Below, in pieces: positions 32,629-42,207 of a DNA stretch of 64,000 bases. Position numbers and translations under genes: made by a program. The DNA comes from Flavobacteriaceae bacterium GSB9. GTDB lineage: Bacteria > Bacteroidota > Bacteroidia > Flavobacteriales > Flavobacteriaceae. Location of the stretch: contig CP062007.1 in assembly GCA_022749295.1 (NCBI GenBank), positions 806,001 through 870,000 on the forward strand, given 5' to 3'. The stretch's first letter is position 1. Every line of letters starts with the position of its first letter. The notes under the pieces are model-generated. The model was not told the origin of the DNA. It did not search any database and saw nothing but the letters and a program-made list of their open reading frames with translations.

Positions 32629-34593
32629 CTAATTCTCTTTTTGAGCTTGCATTAGGCTTTTTGCAAATTTTACAAAGCGCCAATTATGATGCCCTGCAGC
32701 TTGCTTTAAGTGTTCTTGGCAATCTTCTTGACAAGCTTGAATTTGGGTTAGGTACCGAAACGCATTCATGCGTGTTTCGAAACCATATTTTGGTGACGTA
32801 TAATCCGTAAGCTCATCAAAATACACTGATTTATTTTCTAGCTCAAAGTCTTCTGTAATCAAAGCTAAAGTGAGCCAAAGGATTCTTATGTTTTTATCGT
32901 TGAATCCGATAACACCCTTGGTTTGGTTTAAATATTTTTTTCGCTCTTGCGGAAAGTTTTTCCAAAGATTGAACAAAGCCGCTTCAATAGTAACGTATGA
33001 TTTATCGTTTAAAAGGGTTTCGTAATCTTCTTTATATTTTCTTAACCAATTGGAGTTTAATAAAGCTATAGCTTGTCGTACTTTTATGTTTTCAACATTT
33101 TTTAGCTCTTTAAAAGGAGGATGCATGGATTGGTTGACAATTTTAATCCTTAGATTATCATGTTTAGATTTTCGAATAAACTTGTAGCAGCTTAACTCAC
33201 AATTAACACTTAAGTAATCTTTAATATATTTCGATTCGTTTTTAAGCCGCTCTTCCATTTCATCATAATACAGCTTTTTTGAGATAAACCACTTTTCTTT
33301 AAACTCATCCATATCCTGCTCACTTGCCTTTTCAACTTCAGAAATAAAATCATCTGTCTCAACATTTTTGAATTGATGCTCCAACAAATAGTTTTTAACA
33401 GCTTCCCTAAAAGCCTTATCTCCTACTTTTTCACGAAGCAGATGCAACACCCAAGCGCCTTTTTTATAAAACGTGGTACTGCTGGATTTTGGATCTAAAA
33501 GCGATGTGCTCTGGCCAGATTTATCCTGTTCAATCAATTCTTGGGCGTACTCGTAAAGTCGCCAATAGTAATAATCGTCGCCAAAAACATCGCGCTCGGC
33601 CAACAAAGCATAATACGTCGCAAAGCCCTCTTGGAGCCAATGATGCGTTCCGGAAGTTTCGGTCACCAAATTGCCAAACCATTGGTGTGCCAATTCGTGG
33701 GCATTGACGTTAACATAATTTCTATCTACAAAACCAATAGAATCGACCACAAAAACATCTGAAAAGATGGTACAACTCGTGTTTTCCATTCCGGCATACA
33801 AAAAGTCTTTAACCGGCACTTGTTTGTAGTTTTGCCACGGGTATGGCACGCCTATTTCTTCTTCCAAAAAATCGAACATTTGTTTTGTGTGGCGATATGT
33901 GGGCTCAACTTTCAGTGAGTCTTCGGGGTAATAATACATTTCCAAAGGAATGCCGCTTTTTGAATACTCAACATTTTTATTGTATTTACCAATGGCCAAA
34001 GCCACCAAATAGCTACTCATGGGTTGTTTCATATCGTAATGCCAAACCGATTTTTCAAAAGCCTCTTCTCTTTTGTTAAGCGTCCCGTTGGAAACAACCT
34101 CATAACCTTTATCAAAAGTAATGGATAAATCGAACTCAATTTTATCGTTCATATCATCGATTGAAGGCAACCAATTACTAGTGTATTTGCCTTGCCCCTG
34201 AGTCCAGATTTGTTTGTTTCCTTCTTTGAACTCCCAACCAATAAAATAAAGCGCTTTTTTGGGTTTAGCAGAATACTTGAAATCAAGCTGATATGTTTTA
34301 CCAGCATCAAAATGATTTTTAATCCAAAGTTGCGTTCCGTTATTGCTATATTTTACAGACTTTTTATTAATTGAAACCTGGTTAAAATCCATGTTAACAG
34401 CGTCTAAAAAAATGGAATCTACTGATTTTAGAATATCAAATTTATAGTTGACAATTCCATTCACTTTCGAAGAGTCGGGAACAAAAGCCACACAAACATT
34501 TGCTGATTTAAAATCAACAACATCCGTTTGTTGCCCCCAAGAAAAGGCTACAAGAAGGCATAACAAAAAACTGAAACGTTTCATGCGTTTCAA
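32629..34593 (-). CDS. M1-family aminopeptidase with signal peptide
   Basis: The 654-aa zinc metallopeptidase begins with a signal peptide (MKRMKRFSFLLCLLVAFSWG). The zinc site is HELAH with H299, E300 and H303, and the third ligand is E322 in WLQEGFATYY. GMENTSCTIF is the exopeptidase motif of the family. The architecture is a beta-saddle domain, catalytic domain and C-terminal helices. It probably removes N-terminal residues from peptides in the periplasm. An internal ATG (residue 4) is an alternative start. Confidence 0.92.
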   Translation of the reverse strand: MKRMKRFSFLLCLLVAFSWGQQTDVVDFKSANVCVAFVPDSSKVNGIVNYKFDILKSVDSIFLDAVNMDFNQVSINKKSVKYSNNGTQLWIKNHFDAGKTYQLDFKYSAKPKKALYFIGWEFKEGNKQIWTQGQGKYTSNWLPSIDDMNDKIEFDLSITFDKGYEVVSNGTLNKREEAFEKSVWHYDMKQPMSSYLVALAIGKYNKNVEYSKSGIPLEMYYYPEDSLKVEPTYRHTKQMFDFLEEEIGVPYPWQNYKQVPVKDFLYAGMENTSCTIFSDVFVVDSIGFVDRNYVNVNAHELAHQWFGNLVTETSGTHHWLQEGFATYYALLAERDVFGDDYYYWRLYEYAQELIEQDKSGQSTSLLDPKSSSTTFYKKGAWVLHLLREKVGDKAFREAVKNYLLEHQFKNVETDDFISEVEKASEQDMDEFKEKWFISKKLYYDEMEERLKNESKYIKDYLSVNCELSCYKFIRKSKHDNLRIKIVNQSMHPPFKELKNVENIKVRQAIALLNSNWLRKYKEDYETLLNDKSYVTIEAALFNLWKNFPQERKKYLNQTKGVIGFNDKNIRILWLTLALITEDFELENKSVYFDELTDYTSPKYGFETRMNAFRYLTQIQACQEDCQEHLKQAAGHHNWRFVKFAKSLMQAQKEN

Positions 34594-34629
34594 GATAACA
34601 AAGATTAGTCCAAAAACGAAAAGAAGAAG

Positions 34630-36318
34630 TTAGAAACTATGAAACTCAATTAAATTGGCTTCGTAATATTGGTCGCCCAATTTAGACAGCAAATTTCTAA
34701 CCACATTACTGTCGCCATCAATGGCCAAAGCCGAGTAACCTACTTCGTTAAGTTTACCGAGTCGCAAATCTTTTATATTAATATTTTTTGAAGCCAATGC
34801 CGACAATAAAATCAACAGAACTCCTGGAGCATTGTGGTGTTTGGTAAGAATTACTTTTTCACTTAACCCCAAATTTAACCGCACACCGTCCATTTCAAGT
34901 AAATACACGCCGCCATTGTTATATTGCGGTAATAGTGCATCTTCCTTGTAAGTTAGGTTTTTAAAAAGACCAGAATCGGTACCATTAATAAAATCTATGG
35001 CACTTTGAATATTACCATTTCTGTTATCTATAGACAGAAATGCTTCGGCGGTACCATCATGATTTGATTTTAAGCGTGCCGTCTCCACATTGATGCCTTC
35101 GGAAGCCAAAGTATTGAACAACGACGAAATAACGCCAGGCATATCCATATGCTCAGAAAAGAGTCCATTTACCTTTCTATCTGGTCTTCTGGGTGCTTCA
35201 TCGGTAACCGTAATGGATTTACCCCATTTTCTGATTCTAATGGCATTATAATCCCCCATTCCAGTGGAATTATTATAAATATCCAAAAACTCAGAAAAAG
35301 AACCACCGAAAGAAAAATCAGGGATTATTCGGCGGTGCGTATCATCCAACCTTTGGTTAAGCAACTCAATCCCCTTATTCAAAATAGTATATTTCACCTT
35401 TAATTCGTGGTCGTCGTATATAGTACGGTTTTCAGGAATCAATTTCGAATAACTCACATAACTTTCGTAACCTGCTTCTTGGATGTATTCTAAACTTTCC
35501 TTATAATTTAAACCGTAATAACGTACGTGGTGTGTATCGGTACCCACACAAACTGGTATTTGCAATTCGTTGGCACGGCGCAAAATATTTTGGGTTGGGT
35601 ACACACCAACGCCTTTAAATTTACCAGCCATATTAACATCGAGCGACAAATTTCTATCAGCAATCAACTCTAAAAGCGTTCTGAATTTATTGGCCAACGG
35701 ATGTGCACTGGTTTCAAAGTTCACTAAGGCTTCAGGCATATCGACATTCAGTTTTGGTAAATCAATATGACCGATAATTTGAATCATATCACCAAAACAT
35801 TCAATCATCTGAATCATTTCATTGAAATACCCGTCCCAATAGGCTTCAAGGCTACCACGAATTTTAAGCAGTTCTTCAGCTTCCTCTTTAGAACCATCAT
35901 AAGGCAAACCTTCAGGTGCAAAGTGTACAGAACCTATAACATAATCGGCATCTTCAGCCTGGAATATTTTAGAACGACTCCATTGCAAACCTAAATCTGG
36001 CCCCATCCATTCTAACTCAACACCGTATTTTATATTAATTTGCCCTTCATATTTTTTACGAAGATTAGCAATACGCTTCGGGTAATTTAAGTAGGAGCGG
36101 TTACCACGAATAAATTTTACGTTGGTATCGCGCTCAGCAATATACCTAAAGTTGGTCAATCGCGGCGAATGAATAATAAACGTAATACTTGGGTTTCTTG
36201 CTTCAATCGCCTTATCAATAATATCTTCCAACTTGTCAATACCGTGTTTTACGTGGTCTTGCTCTGTTCCGGCATGAATTCCGTGTGTTTCCCAAATAAA
36301 TTCGTTCAGCTTTCTCAT
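34630..36318 (-). CDS. PHP-domain phosphatase fused to two ACT domains
   Basis: The 562-aa protein has an N-terminal PHP domain (about 1-300) with histidine motifs THGIHAG (H12, H15), IGSVHF, IIGHIDLPK and GTDTHH; these fit the metal site of HisJ-type histidinol phosphatases. After a linker come two ACT-like modules, about 385-455 (HMDMPGVISSLFNTLASEGI) and 490-560 (HHNAPGVLLILLSALASKNI). ACT domains bind amino acids, so feedback control is plausible. No his gene is adjacent, and the PHP-ACT-ACT arrangement is unusual to my knowledge. The substrate is uncertain. Confidence 0.8.
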   Translation of the reverse strand: MRKLNEFIWETHGIHAGTEQDHVKHGIDKLEDIIDKAIEARNPSITFIIHSPRLTNFRYIAERDTNVKFIRGNRSYLNYPKRIANLRKKYEGQINIKYGVELEWMGPDLGLQWSRSKIFQAEDADYVIGSVHFAPEGLPYDGSKEEAEELLKIRGSLEAYWDGYFNEMIQMIECFGDMIQIIGHIDLPKLNVDMPEALVNFETSAHPLANKFRTLLELIADRNLSLDVNMAGKFKGVGVYPTQNILRRANELQIPVCVGTDTHHVRYYGLNYKESLEYIQEAGYESYVSYSKLIPENRTIYDDHELKVKYTILNKGIELLNQRLDDTHRRIIPDFSFGGSFSEFLDIYNNSTGMGDYNAIRIRKWGKSITVTDEAPRRPDRKVNGLFSEHMDMPGVISSLFNTLASEGINVETARLKSNHDGTAEAFLSIDNRNGNIQSAIDFINGTDSGLFKNLTYKEDALLPQYNNGGVYLLEMDGVRLNLGLSEKVILTKHHNAPGVLLILLSALASKNINIKDLRLGKLNEVGYSALAIDGDSNVVRNLLSKLGDQYYEANLIEFHSF

Positions 36319-36350
36319 CAGTCAATAAACTTAATTATCCTTAAAAAGGT

Positions 36351-36358
36351 CAAATTTA
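36351..36358 (-). promoter_or_regulatory. Bacteroidota -7 box for the PHP-ACT gene
   Basis: The minus strand reads TAAATTTG, an exact TAnnTTTG, 32 bp upstream of the start codon at 36318. No good -33 TTTG is visible. Confidence 0.45.
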
Positions 36359-36468
36359 ACTAATGAAAAATAATTTTGGGCTAAAATGTTTCGGTTTTTA
36401 AGCCTAACAGCTAGAAATGAAAAATCGAGGCTTGATATATTTTGATTGAATTACGTAAATTCGCCCAC

Positions 36469-38619
36469 ATGTCGGTTAACCTTCAAACACCCATCGATTA
36501 CCTAAAAGGCGTTGGCCCCAATCGTGCAGATTTACTGCGCAAGGAGCTTGGCATACACACCTATCAAGATTTAATCAACCTGTTTCCCAACCGATATATC
36601 GATCGAACGCGTTATTACAAAATCAACCAACTGCAACAAAGCAATGCCGACGTACAGGTGATTGGCAAAATTGTAGCTTTTAAGGAAGTGGCACAAAAAC
36701 GGGGCAAACGTTTGGTCGCTACGTTTCAGGACGACACAGGCACTATGGAGCTGGTTTGGTTTCGTGGACATAAATGGATACGCGAGAACTTAAAACCCAA
36801 TAAACCTTACGTGGCCTTTGGAAAAACCAATTGGTATAATGGCAAATTCAGTATGCCGCATCCAGAGCTAGAGCTAAAAGACGAACACGAAAAAAATATT
36901 CGTTCGGCCATGCAGCCCGTATATCCATCTACTGAAAAACTATCCAATAAAGGCATTACAAATCGGGTGATTATTAAAATCATCCAGCAGCTTTTTATTG
37001 AAACCAAAGGGCGTTTTTACGAAACATTATCGGAACCCATTCGCAGCGAATTAAAACTAATTTCAAAAAGCGCAGCTCTTTTTAATGTGCATTTTCCGAA
37101 AAGTCAGGAGCTACTCGCTAAAGCACAATTCAGACTAAAATTTGAAGAGTTGTTTTACATCCAATTACAACTTATTATTAAAAATCGTCTACACAAAAGC
37201 AAAATAAAAGGGCTTACTTTCGAACATGTTGGCGATTACTTCAATACCTTTTTTAAAGACCATTTACCCTTTGAATTAACCAACGCACAAAAGCGAGTTT
37301 TGAAAGAAATCCGTTCCGATTTAGGCAGCCAAGCCCAAATGAACCGCCTTTTACAGGGCGATGTGGGTTCAGGAAAAACCATAGTAGCGTTCATGTCAAT
37401 GCTCATGGCACTTGACAATGGTTTTCAAGCTTGCTTAATGGCTCCGACTGAAATTTTGTCAGTTCAGCACTATAACGGATTGTTCGAACTATGTAACATT
37501 CTAAATATCAGTATTTCACTATTAACAGGTTCAACTAAAACTTCAGAACGAAAAATTATTCATGAAAATTTAGAAAATGGCGATTTACAGATACTTGTTG
37601 GCACCCACGCCCTACTCGAAGATAAAGTGAAATTTCAAAATTTAGGTCTAGCTATTATTGATGAACAACATCGTTTTGGCGTAGCCCAAAGAAGTAAATT
37701 ATGGCATAAGGGGCCACCTCAATCGTCTACCGAAAATTCTTCAAACAATAATCAAGGGTCTCCTATCCCACCCCATATTTTGGTTATGACCGCTACCCCT
37801 ATTCCACGCACTTTGGCCATGTCGGTTTATGGCGATTTGGATATTTCGGTCATTGATGAATTACCTGCTGGTCGAAAACCTATAAAAACGGTACACCGTT
37901 TCGATAAAAACCGGCTAAACGTTTTCAGGTTTATAAGGGATGAAATTGCCAAAGGACGACAAATTTATATTGTTTATCCTTTGATTCAGGAAAGCGAAAA
38001 AATGGATTATAAAGATTTGATGGATGGTTATGAAAGCATTTCAAGGGATTTTCCAATGCCCGATTATCAAATTTCTATTGTACACGGCAAAATGAAACCC
38101 GAGGACAAAGATTATGAAATGCAGCGGTTCATAAAGGGAGAAACCCAAATTATGGTAGCAACTACCGTTATTGAAGTAGGCGTAAACGTACCTAATGCTT
38201 CTGTAATGATTATTGAGAGTGCCGAACGTTTTGGTTTGTCACAGCTTCACCAATTGCGCGGGCGCGTTGGCAGAGGAGCCGAACAAAGTTATTGCATTTT
38301 AATGACGGGGCATAAATTAAATGCTGATAGTAAAACCCGCTTGGAAACCATGGTGAATACCAGTGATGGCTTCGAAATTGCCGAAGTCGATTTGAAACTC
38401 CGTGGCCCGGGCGATATTATGGGCACCCAACAAAGCGGCGTACTCAACCTAAAGATAGCCGATATTGTAAAAGACAAAAATATTTTACAAGCAGCAAGAC
38501 ATTTTGCAAAAAAAACCATCAACGAAGACCCCAGTCTTTCGTCCAACGAAAACCAAGTAATTTTACACACCTACAAGCAACTCAGTAAGTTTAAAAACAT
38601 TTGGAATTACATTAGCTAA
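36469..38619 (+). CDS. recG: RecG ATP-dependent DNA helicase
   Basis: The 716-aa superfamily 2 helicase remodels stalled replication forks and Holliday junctions. The start is the ATG at 36469 (MSVNLQTPIDYLKGVGPNRA); the extra nine residues upstream are not typical. It has an N-terminal wedge/OB domain, the Walker A motif LLQGDVGSGKT, the DEQH box IIDEQHRFGV, and the RecG C-terminal motif HQLRGRVGRGAEQSYC. A region rich in Ser/Asn/Gln near PQSSTENSSNNNQGS is a lineage-specific insertion. Confidence 0.96.
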   Translation: MSVNLQTPIDYLKGVGPNRADLLRKELGIHTYQDLINLFPNRYIDRTRYYKINQLQQSNADVQVIGKIVAFKEVAQKRGKRLVATFQDDTGTMELVWFRGHKWIRENLKPNKPYVAFGKTNWYNGKFSMPHPELELKDEHEKNIRSAMQPVYPSTEKLSNKGITNRVIIKIIQQLFIETKGRFYETLSEPIRSELKLISKSAALFNVHFPKSQELLAKAQFRLKFEELFYIQLQLIIKNRLHKSKIKGLTFEHVGDYFNTFFKDHLPFELTNAQKRVLKEIRSDLGSQAQMNRLLQGDVGSGKTIVAFMSMLMALDNGFQACLMAPTEILSVQHYNGLFELCNILNISISLLTGSTKTSERKIIHENLENGDLQILVGTHALLEDKVKFQNLGLAIIDEQHRFGVAQRSKLWHKGPPQSSTENSSNNNQGSPIPPHILVMTATPIPRTLAMSVYGDLDISVIDELPAGRKPIKTVHRFDKNRLNVFRFIRDEIAKGRQIYIVYPLIQESEKMDYKDLMDGYESISRDFPMPDYQISIVHGKMKPEDKDYEMQRFIKGETQIMVATTVIEVGVNVPNASVMIIESAERFGLSQLHQLRGRVGRGAEQSYCILMTGHKLNADSKTRLETMVNTSDGFEIAEVDLKLRGPGDIMGTQQSGVLNLKIADIVKDKNILQAARHFAKKTINEDPSLSSNENQVILHTYKQLSKFKNIWNYIS

Positions 38620-38714
38620 TCTCTGTTTATCTTAAAGAGCCCTTAGAAAAACGGGAGTTAAAAACACAAATGGCACACTTGTTGTTTAAAAGCCATAACC
38701 AAATCTAATTTATC

Positions 38715-39722
38715 ATGAAAAACTATTACTTTTTCTTCTTAGCCATCATAGTCCTCAGTTTAACATCCTGCGGAAGCTCTGGCTATGTGTATTTAAATTA
38801 CCCGCAGGAACCTCAGGTTTCGCTTCCGGAAAATATCTCAAACATTGTGTTAGTTAACCGTTCTTTAACAAAAGAGGAAGACAAAAAATCTGAAAGTATT
38901 GAAGCTATTACAACAGGCGAAATAATGGGCTCCGACAAATTAGCTTCCGATGAGGCTATAAAAGGTGTATTCGACGGAATAAACAACCACGGCTATATCA
39001 AAATTATTATTCCCGATTCACTACGAATGTATGGCACAGGCACACGATCTATGCCTGATCTAATAAACTGGGATAAAGTTTCTGATATATGTAAATCGGC
39101 AAATGCTGATGTTTTATTGGCACTAGAAACCTTCGACTCTAATTCCGACATTATTAAAGCTGCCGTAGTCGACCAAGTTAATGCCGTTATTACCACCGGA
39201 AAACCAAGCCCAAGAGTACCAACACGAACCCGTGTGAACGTAAAAAGCTATTGGCGGTTATACGACCCTTACACCAAAACAATTATCGACCAATATCAGC
39301 AAACACACTATTTAAATTTCGATTTGATTAATGGCGCGCCCCCAATCAATGCACTTTCAGAAACAGCCTATGCCTCTGGTTTAGATTACATTAACCGTTT
39401 TTTGCCTAGCTATTATCGTATAAAAAGAGACATGTACAAAAAAGGTAAAGGAAACCATAAAGATTTATTCGATTTGGGGTGGCGCGCTTCTGAAGTCGCT
39501 AAGTGGAATGAGGCCATAGAAGCTTGGAAACACCTTGTTGATGAATACCCACGAAGTAAATCCGCTGGCCGCGCAGCATTAAATATAGCCGTTTCCCATG
39601 AAGTATTGGGCAACACCAATTTAGCATTACAATGGGCACAATGTGCTTACAAAGATTATGGTGACAAACTAGCCCGAGATTATGCAAAAATATTATTAAG
39701 AAGACAGCGCAGAGAAATCTAA
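38715..39722 (+). CDS. TPR-containing lipoprotein (DUF6340-like)
   Basis: The 335-aa protein begins with a lipoprotein signal (LTSCGSSG, lipid-modified Cys 19). It has a beta-rich middle region (VFDGINNHGYIKIIIPDS, then SYWRLYDPYTKTI) and a C-terminal TPR-like segment (EAIEAWKHLVDEYPRSKSAG, then ALNIAVSHEVLGN). I recall the family as DUF6340 in Bacteroidota, unverified. It is probably an outer-membrane or periplasmic lipoprotein of unknown function. A hairpin follows 32 bp past the stop. Confidence 0.82.
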   Translation: MKNYYFFFLAIIVLSLTSCGSSGYVYLNYPQEPQVSLPENISNIVLVNRSLTKEEDKKSESIEAITTGEIMGSDKLASDEAIKGVFDGINNHGYIKIIIPDSLRMYGTGTRSMPDLINWDKVSDICKSANADVLLALETFDSNSDIIKAAVVDQVNAVITTGKPSPRVPTRTRVNVKSYWRLYDPYTKTIIDQYQQTHYLNFDLINGAPPINALSETAYASGLDYINRFLPSYYRIKRDMYKKGKGNHKDLFDLGWRASEVAKWNEAIEAWKHLVDEYPRSKSAGRAALNIAVSHEVLGNTNLALQWAQCAYKDYGDKLARDYAKILLRRQRREI

Positions 39723-39754
39723 CTTAAAAAATATTTCATAGTTAATGCAAAAAA

Positions 39755-39774
39755 CTCAACCATTTCTGGTTGAG
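39755..39774. terminator. Hairpin with T-run on the minus strand only
   Basis: CTCAACCA (39755-39762) pairs perfectly with TGGTTGAG (39767-39774) around TTTC. A run of A lies on the left, so a T-run follows the stem only when read on the minus strand. No minus-strand gene was found immediately to the right. It may still slow transcription after the lipoprotein gene. Confidence 0.5.
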
Positions 39775-39929
39775 CTTAGAATTACTGTTGTAGTTTGATT
39801 GATTGTGTTTCAAGGTAGCCAGAAATAAAACCGACAGATGTTATCGATATGTTAAAGAATCGTATCGCCTTGTTAATTAACTATTTATTAAGAACTTATT
39901 TTAAATTAACAGGTCTCGATCAGATTAAC

Positions 39930-39937
39930 TAAATTTG
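39930..39937 (+). promoter_or_regulatory. Bacteroidota -7 box for the mutS2-like gene
   Basis: TAAATTTG matches TAnnTTTG exactly. Transcription would start near 39944, so a start codon at 39935 is unlikely and the ATG at 39971 is favoured. Confidence 0.5.
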
Positions 39938-39970
39938 CAAACTTTAAGTACGCTGATGTCGAGCATAACC

Positions 39971-42139
39971 ATGATTAACATTCACAAAAAAACATTACAG
40001 GATTTAGAGTTTCCTACCGTTTTACAACAGGTAAGCGAGCATTGTATCACCCCGCTAGGCCATGAACGGACTTTAGAATTATCGCCTTACGGAACCAAGG
40101 AAAAACTGCTATTTTCACTTAACCTAACCAACGAATATGTATCATCGTTTTATAACGATAACCGCATACCCAATCATGGTTTTGATACAATTGCCAAAGA
40201 AATCAAACTACTAAAAATCGAAAATACATTTTTAGAAGTTCATGGTTTAAAAAAAATTACGGCCATGTCGGCCACTGTAAACGAATTGGTTAGCTTTTTA
40301 AAAAAGTTTGAAGAATACTACCCGCATCTCAATACGTTTGCTTCGCATATTGAAGTTACTAAAGTACTCATTGAAAAAATTAACGGAATTGTTGACCGAT
40401 TTGGAGACATAAAAGATAATGCTTCAGCACTATTGTATGAGCTTAGACAGTCCATCAACAAAGTAAAAGGAAAGATTAACGCGAGTTTTTCAACAGCTTT
40501 AAACACATACCATGGCCTTGAATATTTAGACGATATTCGAGAAACAGTGGTAGACAACAAACGTGTTTTGGCAGTGAAAGCCATGTACCGCCGCAAAGTG
40601 AAAGGCTCGATAATGGGTGGGAGCAAAACGGGAAGTATCGTTTACATTGAACCTGAAACCACTATTCAGCACACGCGAGAGCTTAATAATCTGGAATATG
40701 AAGAAAAGGAAGAAATTACTCGTATTTTAAAGGAGGTCACCAATTTTATCCGTCCGTTTTCACCTTTGTTAGTGGACTACCAAGAATTTTTAATCAACAT
40801 CGATGTCATTTCCGCGAAAGCGAAATACGCCCAATCGATGGATGCCATTCTTCCTGAAATTGCCGATGATAAAAGCATGTATTTGCGCGATGCGTATCAC
40901 CCACTGCTTTATTTGAATAACTTAGAAAAAGGCGAAAAAACCTTTCCGCAAACCATTTCATTGGAAAACGAAAGTCGGATTATTGTTATTTCGGGCCCTA
41001 ATGCCGGCGGAAAAAGTATCACCCTAAAAACCGTGGGCTTGTTGCAGGCCATGTTGCAAAGCGGTATGCTAATCCCCGTTCATGAGCGCAGTTCAGTCTG
41101 TATATTTGATAGAATCTTAAGCGATATTGGCGACAACCAATCTATTGAAAATCACTTGAGTACTTACAGCTACCGCTTAAAACAAATGAACTACTTCTTA
41201 AAAAAGTGCAATAAAAACACCTTGTTTTTAATTGACGAATTTGGCACCGGTAGTGACCCCGAGCTAGGTGGTGCTTTGGCCGAAACGTTTTTAGAAGAGT
41301 TTTACCACCGTGAGGCTTTTGGCATTATCACGACCCACTATTCCAATTTAAAAATGTTGGCCAATGAAATGCCTTTTATGCAAAACGCCAACATGCTGTT
41401 TGACGAGCGCAGTTTAGAACCCCTTTTTAAACTCGTTATCGGTCAAGCAGGAAGCAGTTTTACTTTCGAGGTGGCACAAAAAAACGGCATCCCTTTTAGT
41501 TTGATTAATCGTGCCAAAAAGAAGATTGAACGCAGTAAGGTACGTTTTGATCGCACTATTGCCAAACTTCAAAAAGAACGCAGTAAACTTGAAAAAACAG
41601 GTCAGTCACTAAAAGCCAACGAAAAGAAAAAAAGTGAGGAAGCCGAAAAACTAGAGGAAATAAACAATCGCATACAAAAGAAACTAGAAAGCTACCAAGA
41701 ACTTTACGACAGCAACCAGCGCTTAATTTACCTGGGGCAAAAAGTGAACGATTTGGCCGAAAAATATTTTGAAAATAAGCAGAAAAAAATACTAATGTCT
41801 GAACTTTTTAAGTTAGTTCAGATTGAAAACTCCAAACGAAAACGTGTTTCAGCAAAACAAAAACGCGCTGAAAAAGCAAAAGAGAAAAAGGTTGTTCAAG
41901 AAGTTAAAAAGAAGGTAGAGGTTATTAGAAAAAAGAAAAAGGAAGAGAAGAAAAAAAACATACCTGCTCCCAAGCCAAAACCTAAACTAAAAGTGGGCGA
42001 CCGTGTACGTCTGGAAGACGGACGTGCCATTGGCAGCATCGATAAAATTGAAAAAGACAAAGCTGTTGTAAACTATGGCATGTTTACTACCAACGTGAGT
42101 TTAGACCAATTGGAATTGGTTGAGGCCATAAAAAAGTAA
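39971..42139 (+). CDS. mutS2: MutS2-like ATPase without the Smr nuclease domain
   Basis: The 722-aa protein follows the MutS2 plan: core helical region, clamp, ATPase and a long basic coiled coil. Walker A is GPNAGGKS (342-349), with LFLIDEFGTGSDPELGG and TTHYSNLK after it. The C-terminal part is a Lys-rich helix followed by a KOW-like module (VGDRVRLEDGRAIGSIDKI). There is no LDLHG/Smr signature, so the nuclease domain of classical MutS2 is missing. The protein may act in homologous-recombination control or ribosome rescue as an ATPase only. An ATG at 39956 is an alternative start. Confidence 0.88.
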   Translation: MINIHKKTLQDLEFPTVLQQVSEHCITPLGHERTLELSPYGTKEKLLFSLNLTNEYVSSFYNDNRIPNHGFDTIAKEIKLLKIENTFLEVHGLKKITAMSATVNELVSFLKKFEEYYPHLNTFASHIEVTKVLIEKINGIVDRFGDIKDNASALLYELRQSINKVKGKINASFSTALNTYHGLEYLDDIRETVVDNKRVLAVKAMYRRKVKGSIMGGSKTGSIVYIEPETTIQHTRELNNLEYEEKEEITRILKEVTNFIRPFSPLLVDYQEFLINIDVISAKAKYAQSMDAILPEIADDKSMYLRDAYHPLLYLNNLEKGEKTFPQTISLENESRIIVISGPNAGGKSITLKTVGLLQAMLQSGMLIPVHERSSVCIFDRILSDIGDNQSIENHLSTYSYRLKQMNYFLKKCNKNTLFLIDEFGTGSDPELGGALAETFLEEFYHREAFGIITTHYSNLKMLANEMPFMQNANMLFDERSLEPLFKLVIGQAGSSFTFEVAQKNGIPFSLINRAKKKIERSKVRFDRTIAKLQKERSKLEKTGQSLKANEKKKSEEAEKLEEINNRIQKKLESYQELYDSNQRLIYLGQKVNDLAEKYFENKQKKILMSELFKLVQIENSKRKRVSAKQKRAEKAKEKKVVQEVKKKVEVIRKKKKEEKKKNIPAPKPKPKLKVGDRVRLEDGRAIGSIDKIEKDKAVVNYGMFTTNVSLDQLELVEAIKK

Positions 42140-42207
42140 CAGCCAGCACCAAGTTGTTGAATCTAACAACACTTGAGGTACCGACTGCTTTTAATAAAAC
42201 ATACCTG

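Noticed and set aside
42153-42170. GTTGTT/AACAAC hairpin between mutS2-like and CDC-like genes as terminator
   Set aside because: The stem is only six weak pairs and no T-run follows on either strand.
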